Source: Sympetrum striolatum
Lineage: Eukaryota > Arthropoda > Insecta > Odonata > Libellulidae
Direction: 5' to 3'
Assembly: GCA_947579665.1 (NCBI GenBank)
Contig: OX388346.1
Span: 87,422,615-87,486,614 of the forward strand
Length of the DNA: 64,000 nt
Part shown: piece by piece, positions 22,970 to 35,452 of the stretch
Layout of the letters: the number at the start of each line of letters is the position of its first letter
Position numbering within the stretch: the stretch's first letter is position 1
The notes under the pieces: generated by a model
What the model was told of the DNA's origin: nothing
Databases searched by the model: none
Seen by the model: the letters and a program-made list of their open reading frames with translations, nothing else
Program-made: the position numbers and the translations under genes

Positions 22970-25900
22970 GATACACAGACAAAGCAATTGAGAAAGCAGA
23001 AAAAATCAAACTCAGAATGAAAATCTGGGGTTTGCAAAAACGTGGCCCAGTGGTACATACACATGGCAGCATCCCACCGGCATCGACAGAGATGCTGTTA
23101 GAGGTTAAAAATCTCTAATTTCTTAACAGCCGCGTCTCAACTTTTCTTTCCTTACAGAGATTGAAATATTTCGACACAGCCAATCCTGTCTTTCTCCATC
23201 GAGAATTGCAGGGTGAAAAACACGAAATATCGACGGAATAATGTAAATGGGAAACGCAGCTTTAGCTTTTAATCTTATCTAAAACCTAGAATTTGTTTCG
23301 TTTAGTAAAAAAATTTTAATTACCCAGACAATAAATAAAATTATATCATCATCATTTCTGATAGCATCGCAAGTCCGAGATTTGATGCAGCCAGCCGGAC
23401 ACGAAAAATCCTTAATTAGCCAAATTTTCAAAACGTTCCGAACCAAAGCACCGCAACTCCTTTTCTTATCTCAACAAGACCGAACAAAATTCCGAGTCAC
23501 GGGACATCAACCAGTTAATTACCCACAATGCAACGGAGCACAAAATCTAGACGATTAACACCGCGGCGAATTCCATTCTAAGTGAAATGTCAGAGCGAGT
23601 GGACTCGGGATGGCCGTTTCATTGCGACGAATTAATTCCTCCTCATCTTTCTTTAATCCCCATTAGCCTCGGATCAAAACAAAAAGACTCATAATCCGGA
23701 AAAGCCTCGAAAACCCGGTTCAAAGAATCCCCAAGACACAGCCCGCGGCGATAAATTAGCTTTTATTAGAGGAGGGTGCAATAAATACACGGAATGGGGT
23801 CGTAAATATAAAAAAAAACTAAAATGTGAGAAAACGTTCTCGCGAGATATCCGCGCAGCTTATGTCCTCCATCATCGTGGTCCCCCCAAAAAATACGAGG
23901 ACAATAAAAGAATGACTCCGCAGTGATTGACTGTCACAAAGCAAAGTGCGTCTAGACCGCTTGAAAAAGCGTCGGCCCCTCCGCGACGCACTCCGCGCCA
24001 ATTACCCACGCTTGGTCGACTCTTCGGCGGACCTTTATTAATTGCTCTTTTCGATGTTCGCGAGGAGCAGATGCCTCGGACTTCCGAGGGCGCTAAACAC
24101 GTCGATTTACGACAGCACATCCGCAAGTGGGAAAAAAGTTCGAGTTACGGAAACTTTCGACGGAGGAATTTCATCGCCATGCAGAAATCCCCGCTTCCGG
24201 GCGTTGATTAATTTAGGTGAATTACGGCGGAACATCGGCAATTTCGAGCTCCACAGAGTGGCGAACGGTAGAGAAAAGATGACTTCTCGGTGCGCTTTAT
24301 AATTACCCCGAATTGAGACCCTTTGCGAACGAGAAAAACAAAAGAAAAGCTTTAGAGGAAAGAAATGATAACGAGGGATGCAGATTTGAGCAAACTTCAG
24401 CAACTTGTGGGATCTTTACAGTCAAAGTATTGACCGCACTCATTTACAGAAAACGCTACTTGAGAAATGAAAGGTACCGTTAATGATGAAAAGAAGTATC
24501 AAGATTCCAACTAACAAATGAGATACTTCTTTCACCAGCTAACACTTGATATATAGAGTTGAATACGAAAAATAGTGAGGTTGCCAAAGCTATCCTACGT
24601 TCCAGTTTTTGTAGTCAGTTTGAAAGTTGATGCTTGTAGTTGAAATCTACTAGTGTAAGCTATTCATGGATTTTCAATCTTTTTGTCAATTGACACCGCG
24701 TAAAGACGACCTGGATTGAGGCTATCATTATAGTTCAGAGAAAAATACATAGGATTTTATTCCCATATAATTCATCATCCATACTCGTTAACTGTAGAGT
24801 TAGCTTTAGCAAGTGTAAGGATTGAGTGAGCGATGCGTGTTAAACATTAATAGAAGTAATGAGTTGAAGTGAATTGTTGAACGGTAATGTCATAATAGTG
24901 ATCAGTAGTTACGTAATGTTATGATAAATTAATTAACTGATTAGTGTTGAATGAGCGATGGCAAGAAAAGAAGTGTTTTAGTATTACTAATTTACTATTT
25001 TATGATATTTTTTAAATTCTGATGATGATTAATTTTACTTTTTTTTTCTTACCTTTTTCTGTTTTAATATGCCTGTTCATTACTTGTACATATGATCGCC
25101 ATTTTATGATAGCAAACTCTACCACCAGGTGCGCACTAATCTTCAGATTTAATGAAATAATAATAATGATAATCTTTACCGACCAGAGAAATCGAAACTC
25201 ACTATAGACAAGCTCTGTGCTCTATCCATAGTTATTAAATGGATGATTACCAGTAGATTTACATATTTGATAAGGGACTGTTGATTCATCCGTAAATCAT
25301 AAAATGATAATTATTGTAACAGTTATAGGTATCGTGTACAGTATGATGGTGTATCCATAGGTAGTTTTAGTCGAAGGAGGAGGGGAAACACAAACTGCTG
25401 TGGACCCAACGCTCTAAACGGTCCCGTTCACGATAAAAGCCCAACTTCCGCGGTCAAACCCAAAAAAAACAAACGAAAGCGCATATTGCCACACCCCGCT
25501 TTTCCGACTCATCTATACAAAAGTTGAGCCCCTCCTTGCGATAGATACAGACGGCAACGTTGCTGCTCATAGACACAGCGGCCAATGCAATCAGCGAAAG
25601 GTGCGTTTTGATGAATACTTCGAGGGCACTCGAAAATTTCATTCCTCCGATAAAGAGGTGAGCCATTGATTCGAAATGACGGACGATTTGAAGTGAGATA
25701 TCGCAATCTAAATCGCATTTCGATAGCGAAGAGTTCAAAGAAGATAATATTTGCAGAGAAACAAGTACACTTGAAGTTTTGAGAGGTAAATCACATTTAT
25801 CTCGAGGAGAAAAACACTCGAACGAAGATTCGCCTTCCCTTAAAAGTAAAAAGACGGTTCATTGTTTCCAATTAACACAATTCTATTAGTTCGTAAGTCA

Positions 25901-27410
25901 TGCGGAAGTACGCTTGCGTCTTATTCTCTGGGAGGGGAGGATATCGATAACAGTTTGTTCACCTGATTAAATTTGAAAAAATCTTCCACTGGACAAGTAA
26001 CTCGTATCAGCTGCAGAGAAGAGAATATGGGCGTCCACGGACATGTTATAATTCCGAATATAAAATAGAGTAATTAAGGAAGAATACCTTCGAAGATCAA
26101 ACAGTAGTCTATGTAATTCATAAATAAAATAAGCAGGATATTAATCGAGCACATACTAAATCACGATATACGAAACATCTAAGTCGACTTCTGAGGAGCA
26201 GGTGATGGTAAGGAAAGATGGAATTTGAAGTTACAGTTAGGAATTGAGAATGCAGCGATTGACAAGACGATAAGATGACTTAAAGAGATCTAAAAAATCC
26301 TAACATTCCCAACATTCATTCCAACATTGGGCAACCAAAACTATAAGGAAGCAGGTACTAAACAACCGAGATGAAGTAAATGGAATAATGAATGAAAAAA
26401 AATGATGGCACGAAAATAAAAATTAAATAAGTAGTAATTCTCCACTTCGAGGGTTGAAAAAAGTTGATATCTGCGTCAGTACTGTAAACTGATTCGCATG
26501 GATTGTTTTATTACTCTACTCACGTATGATTGCGTCGGTGAAGAGGCATGATAAAGAATCAATATGCAAAACTTTCCCATTTTGTCTTCCACTTTTGGCT
26601 GAAGGAGTTATTTATTTCACTTTTAGTCATAAGAATCGCAAGCAAAAATATTCCGTTGAGATTAAAAGAAAACGTCGCATTGCATCGATAACTAAAGACT
26701 ATCAACGAAGGCTAGAGAGATTCGGAAGAGGGCCTCTAGGGACATCAATTATAACATTGGACCGCTTCGATCAAAGATAAAATACAACTCTATCCCACAT
26801 CTCACTTCTGATTTATATGCTCCATCTAGTTTCTCCATCGTCAAAGTTAATGAGAATGTCCAAGAGCTAGACGGCTTTCTGTCCTATTCAAATGCGGCAA
26901 TTAAATCCCTTTAAAATTACTGTACGAAAGAATAATTTATCAGCCATATAACCTTCTTTAAAATTAAAAATCACACGAATTAAACATTCATAAGGAGATG
27001 TAAATGTGATTCTATTTCGATGGGTTTACAGGAGAGTTATTTCACTGAAAGAAAGCAAATGACGCATTTTTATTCATCTTATCCGCATCCGTTCGTCACA
27101 AAAGATGACTGCCGTGAATTTAAAATGGCTCTTAGCATTAACTTCGGGATGAAATGAACGTGTTAATAGTACTTGCACATTCAAAGGCACTTCTCCGATG
27201 AGCTATCGTCGGATATTTACGGCTGCACGTTGATGGGCACTTCCCGCATTATCAAATGCATTTTAAGCCCCTTTGATATTCTCGATAAAAGATAAAGACA
27301 ATTACTAAAACGCACTCATGTGTCAATAACATGTTATATTATTTAATTACAGCGGATACGGTAATTCGATTAACGTAATTGCATTCGAGGATATTAACCG
27401 ACTTCGTTGT
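22970..27410. other. Non-coding stretch, no gene recognised
   Basis: No ORF longer than 98 codons. A GC-richer patch at 23860-24300 has overlapping frames on both strands with no recognisable domain. At 23042-23054 a TGGCCCAGTGG string matches a tRNA A box, but I could not fold a tRNA there. Confidence 0.5.
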
Positions 27411-27414
27411 CACT

Positions 27415-27470
27415 ATGGTAGCCCATCAATAAATCTCGGGTTCGAGTCCCGGATTACCAGGTTTTCCCTG
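27415..27470 (+). other. tRNA-like / SINE fragment with B box
   Basis: The string GGGTTCGAGTCCCGG at about 27438-27453 is a textbook T-arm, with the internal Pol III B box GGTTCGAGTCC. Upstream there is no credible D-arm or anticodon stem. It looks like the tail of a degraded tRNA pseudogene or tRNA-derived SINE, not a functional tRNA. The sequence after it (CCAGGTTTTCCCTGG) forms a small extra stem. Confidence 0.4.
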
Positions 27471-27474
27471 GTTG

Positions 27475-29820
27475 CGCGAGTTTCTCCATCGTTGCTGTTT
27501 ATGTTTATCGCAGTAATTGTTAAGTAAATGGATGTTTGCGGGAGCTTTAGGAAATGAAAATTAGAAAGATAAACTGGAAAACAGTGGACCGAAACGATTT
27601 TTGATCAATTTTACAATACGCAACTGGCATGATGAAACTGAAAGAAATGATCTCCTAGAAAAAAAAACATTAAAGCTGTTAATTTGTTGAAGCATTTGAT
27701 TGGGCAATTTCTTATGCATGCATGAATGCAATCTCTATGAACTTCACCAATGTCGTAATTACTACGATATTATTGTGAAATATCGATTCGTGCTTAACGG
27801 CAGAGTTAAACAACTACGACTGAGATTTAATTAGATAGGAAAACATTTCAAATGAAAAATAAATGTACGTTTCAAAATGAAAAGATCAACAAAAAGTCGA
27901 CTACAGCCTCAAAAAAAAACATGCATAATCGAAGAATAAACAGGTAAACGACCGTTTGTCATGTTCTTTTGCCAGCATCACCATCGTTTATGTAGAACTG
28001 CTGAACTTCCCACGCGAGGTTAAGCATATATGTACAGCAAAGGCAGTAAGGTGACCAGATATACTCCTCTGTACACTTAAGATACAAAGCACTCCCTTTC
28101 AAACAAATTTACTCTTTGAACTGCTTCAGACATTCAAATAAAAACCTCCGCAACTCTCAAAATGTTTTCAATCAACCTACTCCTGCATTCAACACGTTTC
28201 TCTAGATCAGCTGCATGCTGCGAATGGTTGTAGCGAATCACAAATTCTTTCAATTGGAAAGGAAAACCATTTGTAAGTGGTTTCAAATTTCAGAAAATAA
28301 GATAAATGTACATGAATAGAATACATATATATAAATAGCTAGGAAACGAACAATATATCGTGCAAATAGTCCCAGTAGTTCTGTTATATCTATCAATTGT
28401 TTTTATCGTATTTTTGACAAAGAGGAAGTTACTACGGTCGCTCAAATAGCAGAGGATGTCTAGGATGGGATTAGTTTATAATATTAGCTCTAAGACAAAG
28501 TAAACTATATATATCAACTATAATAATTCAACTAACAATAATTAACAATGTCTTTAAGACAATTTTGAATATCACTTCTAATGACATTCAAATTTCTCAA
28601 AATATAGAATACGGTCGACAGATCGGTTAGAAGATATAAACGTAATGAGTGGTCGCTCAGGGGCTCAGCTTACAACGAACCCTGGTCACAGGATATGAAA
28701 AAAATCTCCCGCCTAACGTAGAATATTTCAAATATCAATTACTAACAGGAAAAGGATGAAAAGGTACATTGAAAATCACTTAACTTAAAATTTAGAGGAT
28801 ATAAAACAACCTCAAACACCATACGTAGGGAACCAAATGAAGGGCTCAAACCAAACTTGTTCAAAGTGACATGCTCACGAAAATATATTATCAAAGAACC
28901 AAATAAAGTTACGATATTAGTATTTCTTCAGTGGATGCATTTACCTAAAAAGGCTTAAAAGTTTCACCAATTACAAAGGGAATACAGACAGTATATACCA
29001 ACGGCCACGAATCCAAGGAAGACGAGGAATTCTTCTCGGAGTTAACTTACCGAAATAATTCTCTTATCTCATAAATAAACACGCACATTCCATACGCTAT
29101 GAAGCGCATTAATTCTGAAATAACGAGCTTCTATAACAAAATTGAAGTGAGACATGATTCCGGAAGAAGATTGGACAATATGTAAAGCATGCTATTACGT
29201 CTGATGAATTCAACTGACTCATCCAGTAGCCGTGCAGATTTTGGGTAATAAAACCATTAGTATACGTTGGAAATACGACTGAAAGATACGAAATGAGAAG
29301 CATTCTACGCTACCGATTTCCAAGTTCCGCGTTTCTTTATTCCATCGCGACCAAATTCTTTCCGTGCTGAAAATTCCACCCGAAACTGACCGCACCATTC
29401 TCTTAGCACCCTAAATACTAGACCTTCCAAACCATTAGCTCGAGCAGCCGCCCACGCTAGAGCCGGCCCTTGCATAAAAAAGCACCAGAACGCATTTTTA
29501 AAAACCCGAATCATTTGCGAGGCGTAAATTTTCACGCGCTTTCACTGCGCGCCTTGATATATGTGAAATGCTTCACACTCACGCGTAGCTGAATGGAAAC
29601 CGGAAAAAGCAACACGGATCCGATGTTTGAAGAAGGAATCGGACGAGATGGACTCCAGAATCCGACAAACTTATTTATAAACCTTTTCTATTAGAAAGAG
29701 AGTCGCCCGCATAGAACCCAAGCAGCTGACATAGATATATAGTCGAGCAAAGCCCCAAATCGTCCAGGGAGGCGTTAATTAAAAGAGCCAACGACGCTTC
29801 CGAGCCGCGCGATAAATCCA
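27475..29820. other. Non-coding stretch, no gene recognised
   Basis: AT-rich to about 29300, then rising GC and CpG content toward the glypican exon. No exon or RNA gene is recognised. It lies downstream of the exon's splice donor and so would be intron 1 of that gene. Confidence 0.5.
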
Positions 29821-29882
29821 CGGCTATTTCAGGTGATACGTACAGCAACAAGGCGAAGGGAGGGAAGGAATGGAAGACTCAC

Positions 29883-30090
29883 CTGTGACGGGGTCGCCGG
29901 GGTTCTCTGGAGGCGCGATTCCAATTTCCTGGTAGATATACTTCATACTGTCACAAGTGCCCGAACCACTGACCCCGCTGGTGATGGAAGCTCCCTCCAC
30001 AAGTCTCCTAATATCCAATACAACAAGCACCACTATACACAGCCAATGTCGACGGCCCATGTTTGACTTCGGAGGGACACTGTGATCCAT
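29883..30090 (-). CDS. Glypican (Dally-like), first coding exon
   Basis: The 69-residue N-terminus starts at ATG 30090-30088 (context CGCCATGG). A second ATG at codon 11 also has a good context. Residues 12-33 form a signal peptide: GRRHW, then a hydrophobic CIVVLVVL core, then a small-residue cleavage region near VEGA. The mature part has Cys46 in a CDSMKYIYQEIGI stretch. As I recall, Drosophila Dally begins with a very similar Cys-Asp-x-x-Lys-x-x-(Phe/Tyr) motif. Glypicans are GPI-anchored heparan sulfate proteoglycans that shape Wnt, Hedgehog and BMP gradients. The exon ends at TCACAG|GTGAGT, a consensus donor leaving phase 1, and glypican exon 1 usually ends soon after the first cysteine. 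The remaining cysteine-rich core would lie at lower coordinates, but I found no second exon in this window. The secreted nature is clear; the family call is moderately certain. Confidence 0.6.
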
Positions 30091-30570
30091 GGCGAACTAT
30101 TCCTCGGTCCAGCAGTTTCTTATTCCGCAGCCACCCACGCGAGGCCCACGCTCTCCACCACCGAAATCTCGACCGGCAAGGTCGCTCCCGAATAACGAAG
30201 GGCCCGAAAATTGTTGGACGCGATCATTTATTGTGGCACTTTCCGGGGAAAACGGCGAGAAAAACTTAACTGGACGCTAACTTCGGACGATGAGACGGGC
30301 GTCGACGAGGTTTCTCGGCTCTTCCTCGGGCACACTGGTCTTGCGAAGGCTATCACCACCGCTGGTCCATCAGATGTTAAGTAAATACGACAGCCTCCAT
30401 CATTCCAAACTTCACTGTGCGACCGACCGTACCTCCAACCCTCTTTCGCTTCGGGCACCGTAGGAACCCGCGCATGCGCACAGTCCCGTGCGACAGGTAC
30501 GACAAGAGAGCTGCGAGAGAACTTGGAGAGGGTGTACAAAACACAAGCGCTCTCATGCTCTTAGACACTA
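30091..30570 (-). promoter_or_regulatory. CpG-rich 5' UTR / promoter candidate of the glypican-like gene
   Basis: This block upstream of the start codon has clearly more GC and CpG than the flanking DNA. It contains short, chance-open frames on both strands, as expected of a GC-rich 5' region. I could not identify a TATA box or an unambiguous initiator on the minus strand, so the transcription start is not placed. Confidence 0.4.
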
Positions 30571-31839
30571 GCGTGATCTGCCGGGATGCTTGAGAACTAC
30601 ATGATATTCATAGGATCTTCTCCCACGCACAAAAAAATTTTTATCTATGATTTCATTGATTTATCAGGAAACATAAGTCGGGGTATGGGGAACAAGAGTT
30701 TTTCGGCGTGAAACCGAGCACGTATCGGTTGCGCACGAGCTGAATCACGAGGATTGCGACTGAGGGACGAAATAAGTTAATAAAAAAGTTTGGGAAGTGT
30801 TGTTTTACGGCAGCGCTTAAATTTCCTGACGGCGCCCTCCTTCGTTTTATCTGAAAACTGTTTACGGGTTTACATATTTTTCGCGGGGCGATGACCTTTG
30901 CCTGAAACAAAAGAAAGAAACTCTTTTGATAATTATGAACGCTCCGTATAATGATACTTCTGCGGCTTTGGAGGGAGACAAACAACTTAGAGCATCATTA
31001 TGGAAAAATACGGAGTTGGAGAAAAGTTGAAAGGCACAATTGATGTTCCTGCCATCATTTCTATTATTAATTCTATGATGATTAAACTTAAGAAATTGCT
31101 ACCTAAATATTTTAAATCTATAGTAAACAGTGACGTTGGTGTAAATCTTCTTGAAAATAATTCTAAGAAGATTCCCTTCTGGTCTTCATTTAAGAAAAAC
31201 TAAACGAGTAATTTCTAAGAAAGTACTTGATTCGAACATTTTCGAGATACTCAGAAATCACAGTAAACATTACTTTCCTTAATGTATATAAAATTAAGTG
31301 CTTACGGGCTTCGTGATCCTTCTCAAAATTTTGTAACGTAATTCTGTAACTGTTATCATGTATTTTATATTTCCGCAAGAGAGAATAAGATGATAGCTGA
31401 TTACTGAATCATAAAGAATTTATTTGCCTCAAGTCGTTATTGAATGATATTCAGAGCATATAAAAAATACTCAATTCTGTTATCTTTTGGACTCACACTC
31501 GAGCGACTATAATTTTGAATGCGCTTTATAGTTATATTTATTAAAATTTAAAAATAATGCCTTATGATGCTATTCTTCTTAGTCTCGTGGTTGCTTACAT
31601 CCCACTACATTCGATATCTCTGCCAAAACTATCTTCAGAATCATTATTTAACGCAGACTTGATTGCTGCTAAGTCGCTATATATTTACTTTTGATCGGAT
31701 GGTCAATATAATATTTTTATTGCCGATCTTCAATTTTCGTACTTCCTCCTAGTAAATCGATGGGAGTAACTTTAGCAAAATTCCACTGTTTAAAAGTTAT
31801 TAACTTTTTTTAGTTCTTCTTCCTCCTATTCATAATTGT
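30571..31839. other. Non-coding stretch, no gene recognised
   Basis: Contains chance ORFs of 110 codons (30653-30985 minus) and 67 codons (31000-31203 plus) without recognisable domains. No transposon ends or RNA genes are seen. Confidence 0.5.
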
Positions 31840-32093
31840 TTGTAATATTATAGGCAAATTGTAACTTTTAGTTTTATATGTTTTTTAATTGCATTATTGT
31901 ATATAGTAATACTTGTATTCTTTAATTGTAAATTATATGATGTACTGCTTTTGGGAGGTTTTTGGGGGTTTTCTCCTCAACTAGTGTAAATACCAGGCAG
32001 GGTGATGTATTTTCTTCCCCTATGAAAAGATGACTACCACCTGGCCGAGAGCCTACTTGTATTCCTTATAATTAAATAAATAAATTCCAACAC
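31840..32093 (+). mobile_element. Possible LINE 3' UTR with (TAAA)n tail
   Basis: A T-rich stretch is followed by a GGGAGG...GGGGGTTTTCTCCTC segment and a CTGGCCGAGAGCC segment, ending in TTAAATAAATAAA. The change in composition and the terminal TAAA repeat resemble the 3' end of a non-LTR element unrelated to the 4849/19190/20895 family. No coding sequence supports it. Confidence 0.35.
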
Positions 32094-33568
32094 GATCTTT
32101 CACTTGATTTCTTTTTCTAATCATCATGAATTTAAATTGAGAAAACATAGCACAATATAGATGGCTGAAGCAGTTTTTTGTGTTAGTTTTACGACCGCTA
32201 AAGATGGCTGCGTAGTCATCAGATTTGATTTTTATCGTATTGAATCAAAAATAATAATATTTTTCTTTTAATCCCTGTTTATTCATCCTACTTAGCCTAT
32301 GATCAAAAGATGGATTGCTTCAATATGTTCTCTCATCATGCAAAAATTTAAATAACAAGTCCCGGGCACAAGTGAAAAATGGATAGTTTTCCTACCATAC
32401 CCCTGAGAGATATTTGTAATTCTTGTACTGCCATACTTTCTAACGTCGGTATGGAATATTATCAGGTTGAATTTATTATTCTCTTGTTCAATTGTTGATT
32501 TTTATGAATTGCCGTATTCGCTATTTATCTTTCTAAAATCAATCATTACCAGAGATATAGAATTCTACAATTCAGCGCGAATATTAGTCGCATGATTTAT
32601 ATTCAATCCACATAACATCCATTACCGTAACTAGTAAGTTAGTGGACTTCGAGAAATCACAGCAGTCTCTCAAGAGAACGAAATGCTGAGAGTATTTCAA
32701 AGTGGTAATATTTGTAAACGAATGCATAAAGGTTGACGAAGTCCGGTGGAAATATCAACTCTGTGGCTGTTAAGAAAGTTGATAATAGAGGGAGAGATTA
32801 TTTTCAGTTTCTATGGCGAAGGGAATTGAAGGATGGAGTGAATTTATGAGCTTAGGGAAAAACTTGTACGAGTACCTTCCGACATAATGTGGTGTTACCG
32901 GGAAATGCTGAAAATATCTTGGGTGAAAAGTCACAAATGACGAGATCTAGCAAAAATTGGTAGAAAGGCCAGGGAGCATATGAACGATGTATAAAAGAAG
33001 AATTATCTATACAGGCCATATTGAGACATTTTTCGGTATACTGGAAGGTATTGTATTATACTAAATGGCCCAATAAAAGGAAAGAACTTGAGGGAATATC
33101 TCAAAACTCATTTCTTGAAACAGCAAGCTAATTAATTTGGCTGCAACATGACAAGAAATTTGGAGAAATGAAATTTCTTTCACAACTTGTAAACAAAATA
33201 CTAAATATATCATGAATGGTGATGATGAGTTAAATTTCCTCTTATGGTCATAAAAATCAATATCTAAGACTGAACGTTTTACGAATGAGGTTGTTTATAT
33301 CGTTCGATACTTTATCCTAGTAATTCATTGCTTATTTTTGGAAATTATTAATGATGTGTCATATTTTGTCCTTGTTTCTGAAATCGCCTTCAAGTACTCC
33401 CCTTCAATTCTCTAATTTCATATCCGACCCTTTTATACTTCGCTTACTCACTTTACTCATTCTTTTTTGGAATTCTGGTTTCAAAGAGCAGAGGTATTTG
33501 CACTGTTGTTACATGACATAAAGGGTAGGGTAAGTTATCAAGAAATAGAGGTGAATAAGGAATATTAT
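32094..33568. other. Non-coding stretch, no gene recognised
   Basis: AT-rich, with no ORF over 67 codons, no domains and no transposon ends seen. Confidence 0.5.
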
Positions 33569-34141
33569 CCCTCTAGTACTCGCGTCTGGGTCGAATCGAC
33601 CCATGTGAATTTTAAATTTCCATATATTTTTATTAGTGCTTTTTTACTTCTTCTTTCTCATAGTAGCTGAGTTTTAGAATGTTCTGAACCAGTCATGCAT
33701 TTTCACCGGAAATGGAAGTTTAATTATTTAAACAAATTTTCCTTAGCGGTAGTGCCAGGTAGATGAAAGACCTTTACGTAAAATATTACATTTTTGACCT
33801 TGTTTCCGCCTTAATTTTTAGAGATATTATACAAATTTTATATAATTAACAACTATTATTAATATATTAAATTTAATTTTATTTTTAAACAGTTTGCAAT
33901 ACGCAATATTCCAAATTCATCAGCCATATACTTGGCATCAGGGATATCGAATTTTTACAGAATCTTTTTGCAATTTAGTTTGCTTGTAATTTTAATAACC
34001 AGGTTAACCATTAATATGACATCATCACTAATGAATCAAAAATTTATTCCTTACATTTTGAACAATTTACCCCTTTGGAAGATGTCGATTCCACCCAACG
34101 CGAGAACTGACGTGACGATTTGGGATGGGGGAACTCGAGGG
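33569..34141. mobile_element. piggyBac-like non-autonomous element
   Basis: The left end reads CCCTCTAGTAC and the right end, reverse-complemented, reads CCCTCGAGTTC, matching at 9 of 11 positions. Both ends then carry a related subterminal block, CTCGCGT(C)TGGGTCGAATCGAC on the left and CTCGCGTTGGGTGGAATCGAC on the right. Internal GGGTC...GACCC palindromes and CCC-starting ends are typical of piggyBac elements, which insert at TTAA. The right flank is exactly TTAA (34142-34145) and the left flank is TTAT, one mismatch. The 573-bp interior has no transposase, so it would need a helper enzyme. An alternative is chance similarity of short ends, which the shared subterminal block makes less likely. 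Confidence 0.5.
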
Positions 34142-34726
34142 TTAAGGCATATCACACATGTCGCACGGTAACTATCAAAAATTTTGATTTGTTTCTTTCC
34201 TCCTTCAATACTAGAGATCCCTTTCATAATTTTTATATATTCGACGATATTCCTCAGGAGGCATTTATATAAAAACAAAAATATTAATGCAGCCCGAATT
34301 CGCAGTGCGGTTGTTACGCAATAAAGGAAGAGGGTCGTACGATTTTATGACATGTTGTATGGCGTAGTCTGGGCTGTACTCATCTGCACTCTGTCTCACG
34401 CTACTGCATTCACTTTTGGCACCATTTCGCCAAAATATAATCGATCTGCGAATCCATTTACATTTTGTTCCCTTCAGTTGGCATGTTTGAAAAGAATCCG
34501 CACACAGATTAGATGGTTAATTTCCGTGTTGCCCTAAAAATATCGCAATTATTTGGATTCTGAAATTTGAATTAAGAATAACGATTCTATAAGGGATGGA
34601 TTGAATAAAACAAAACGACTAAATGTCTAGGAAAGATCAAAACTTTTAAATGATCCTACTTAATATGACAAATATGTTATCCTAATTTCCTAAATTGCGG
34701 TTTTTTATGTTCATAATGTTCATAAA

Positions 34727-35452
34727 TATGCAGATGACCAGGCAGTTACAGCAGAGGAGGAGCTACAAGTGATGATGGAAAGAATAGTATCAATAGGACG
34801 TGAATATGGAATGAAAGTAAATGTAGGCAAAACAAATTTATGAAAATGAGTAAAGAACCCGGAGAAGTTAATATTCTAATAGAAGGAAGGAAGTTGGAAC
34901 AAGTGACATCCTTTAGGTACTTGGGAAGCATAATCACCTCAAATGGAAGTTGCACAGAAGAAATAAGAACCAGGATTTATAATAGAAAAGCGGTATTCGG
35001 GAGGGTTAAAGGTCTGCTCACTGCAAGGAAAATGCCGCTAGAACTAAGGAAAAGATTTTTAAAATGCATTGTATGGAGTGTCGTTTTATATGGAGCTGAG
35101 ACTTGGGCAGTAAAAGAGAAAGAAGAGAGATGCAAAGCTTTGAAGTATGGTTATGGAGAAGAATGGAAAACATTAAGTGGAGTAACAGAGTGAGAAATGA
35201 GGTGTTTAGAAGGATTGGAGAAGAAAGATGTTTAATGAAAAACATCGCGAAAAGGAAAAAGGCATGGCATATATTAAGAGGGGACTGTTTGCAGAGAAAT
35301 ATTATCGAAGGGAAGATTAGCGGTAAAAGAGGGAGAAGAAGGACGACATGAAGGGAGGAAGGAGCTATGCAAAGATGAAGGAAGAGGATGGAGAGGGATG
35401 GAGATCCAGTTGATACCTGTCCTTGGACAGTTCCACTGAAGAAGAAGAAGAA
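34727..35452 (+). pseudogene. Non-LTR retrotransposon reverse transcriptase, C-terminal fragment
   Basis: The fragment begins exactly at the catalytic YADD box of the reverse transcriptase (34727-34738). It continues into MKVNVGKT, the FRYLGS(I)ITSNG block, RKRFLKCIVWSVVLYGAETW and the basic C-terminal region with GKRGRRR. This order is standard for the thumb and tail of arthropod endonuclease-type LINEs. The palm upstream of YADD is absent, so the copy is 5' truncated, as usual after incomplete target-primed reverse transcription. Two frameshifts are visible: near 34839, where KTN passes into a new frame, and near 35130 after the ETWAVKEKEE stretch. A TGA at 35349 and later stops follow. The end is marked by a short GAA repeat (35440-35452). 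It is inactive, and the precise clade was not determined. Confidence 0.85.

Noticed and set aside
23040..23120. A-box-like TGGCCCAGTGG followed by a GCTGTTA...TAACAGC hairpin, considered as a tRNA or SINE head
   Set aside because: No T arm or acceptor pairing could be formed; the hairpin is short and AT-rich.
29833..30269. Plus-strand ORFs over the glypican exon
   Set aside because: Antisense shadows of a GC-rich exon and 5' region; they have no domain or splice support.
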